Assembly (NCBI GenBank): GCA_050740315.1
Contig: JBOIDC010000003.1
Span: 1-64,000, forward strand
Origin: JACCYU01 sp050740315
GTDB lineage: Bacteria > Pseudomonadota > Gammaproteobacteria > JACCYU01
Direction: 5' to 3'
DNA length: 64,000 bases
Below, piece after piece: positions 63,711 through 64,000 of the stretch; position 1 is the stretch's first letter, and each line of letters begins with the position of its first letter. The translations under genes and the position numbers were made by a program. Below the pieces are notes generated by a model, which worked only from the letters and a program-made list of their open reading frames with translations, was not told where the DNA came from and made no database searches.

Positions 63711-64000
63711 GCGGCCAGATCCTCCGTCATCTGCGAGCTGATATCCTCCGGTGTCGAGCGATCCAGGTACAGGCGACACCACAGCTCCAGATTGATCAGC
63801 GCGAGTAAATGATCCGTGCGATCCTCACGACTCGCCATATGACTGGCGATGACCTGCGCAATGGCCTCCGGTCGGAACAACCCTCGGGCAACGATCGCTT
63901 CCCGTGAAAGCAGGCGCCGCATCAACGGCGCGAGCTCGCGCTTCAACCAGGCGCCCATTGGCGCGCCAAAGCCGCGCTTGCCCCGCTGCAAGATATCTTG
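63707..64000 (-). CDS. Asparagine-synthase family amidotransferase, C-terminal part (runs off the window)
   Basis: Only the last 97 or so codons are present. They contain ILQRGKRGFGAPMGAWLKRE and HLLALINLELWCRLYLD, the typical end of the exosortase A-associated amidotransferase 1 (TIGR03108, from memory). The stop overlaps the next gene's GTG as GTGA. The catalytic domains lie beyond the right edge. Confidence 0.85.
   Translation of the reverse strand, partial: QDILQRGKRGFGAPMGAWLKRELAPLMRRLLSREAIVARGLFRPEAIAQVIASHMASREDRTDHLLALINLELWCRLYLDRSTPEDISSQMTEDLAA

Overview
The window looks like a high-GC gammaproteobacterial chromosome segment (assignment tentative). Supporting signs are a phasin, SoxR and DksA/TraR-type regulators, a Thivi_2564-like small membrane protein, and above all a long exopolysaccharide locus with many gene types associated with the exosortase A (XrtA/PEP-CTERM) system. 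No rRNA, tRNA, CRISPR array or intact prophage was seen.

Left part, about 1-22.9 kb: housekeeping and signalling genes mixed with decayed ones. It opens with a DEAH/SNF2-type helicase gene that lacks its 5' end, a DUF433/DUF5615 toxin-antitoxin pair and a frameshifted Mut7-C RNase gene. A PEBP-like protein, a DksA/TraR zinc-finger regulator and a methyltransferase follow. Next is a large MHYT histidine kinase with five tandem copies of one PAS unit (363 bp period) and an overlapping response regulator. Then come a phasin with clear promoter and terminator, a frameshifted glycerophosphodiesterase, and a soxR/flavin reductase divergon with a perfect SoxR palindrome. From 14.9 to 17.8 kb lies a gene graveyard: remnants of phnE, a sphingomyelinase-like enzyme, a PAS kinase and an IS5-type transposase, around an intact orphan TagO/VasI-like lipoprotein. 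A hybrid histidine kinase and a PleD-like diguanylate cyclase form a coupled pair at 17.9-22.3 kb.

Right part, 23-64 kb: surface polysaccharide synthesis. The minus-strand block at 23.0-34.3 kb holds a GT2 glycosyltransferase, a zinc-binding C-methyltransferase, a secreted FG-GAP protein, a DUF4910 peptidase-like protein, a sugar nucleotidyltransferase, a PIG-L deacetylase, a flippase, a duplicated Cys-rich protein and WecB. Several of these genes overlap as ATGA. At 34.7-37.5 kb, on the plus strand, are the exosortase A-associated acyl-CoA ligase and PLP decarboxylase, convergent with the XrtA-associated ATPase. From 39 to 48 kb is an apparently AT-richer insert: an IS4-type remnant, a FemAB-like acyltransferase, an asparagine-synthase-like protein without the glutaminase cysteine, and three secreted or membrane glycan-active-looking proteins (PL14/heparin-lyase-like, beta-propeller, heparinase II/III). 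From 48.1 to 64 kb the XrtA set continues: glycosyltransferases, hydrolases 1 and 2, an acyl carrier protein, a second FemAB-like protein, a DegT aminotransferase, a TPR protein, amidotransferases, an O-ligase, a polysaccharide deacetylase and a membrane transglutaminase-like protein. The exosortase gene itself and any PEP-CTERM substrate are not in the window. The last operon runs off the right edge, so they may lie beyond it.

Taken together, sugar nucleotides are made and modified (WecB, nucleotidyltransferase, C-methyltransferase, aminotransferase, PIG-L), assembled by at least five glycosyltransferases and exported by a MOP flippase. They are then polymerised or ligated by the O-ligase family protein and decorated or trimmed by amidotransferases, acyltransferases, a deacetylase and lyases. 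The ACP, acyl ligase, decarboxylase and hydrolase set probably supplies an unusual acyl-derived group; that role is inference.
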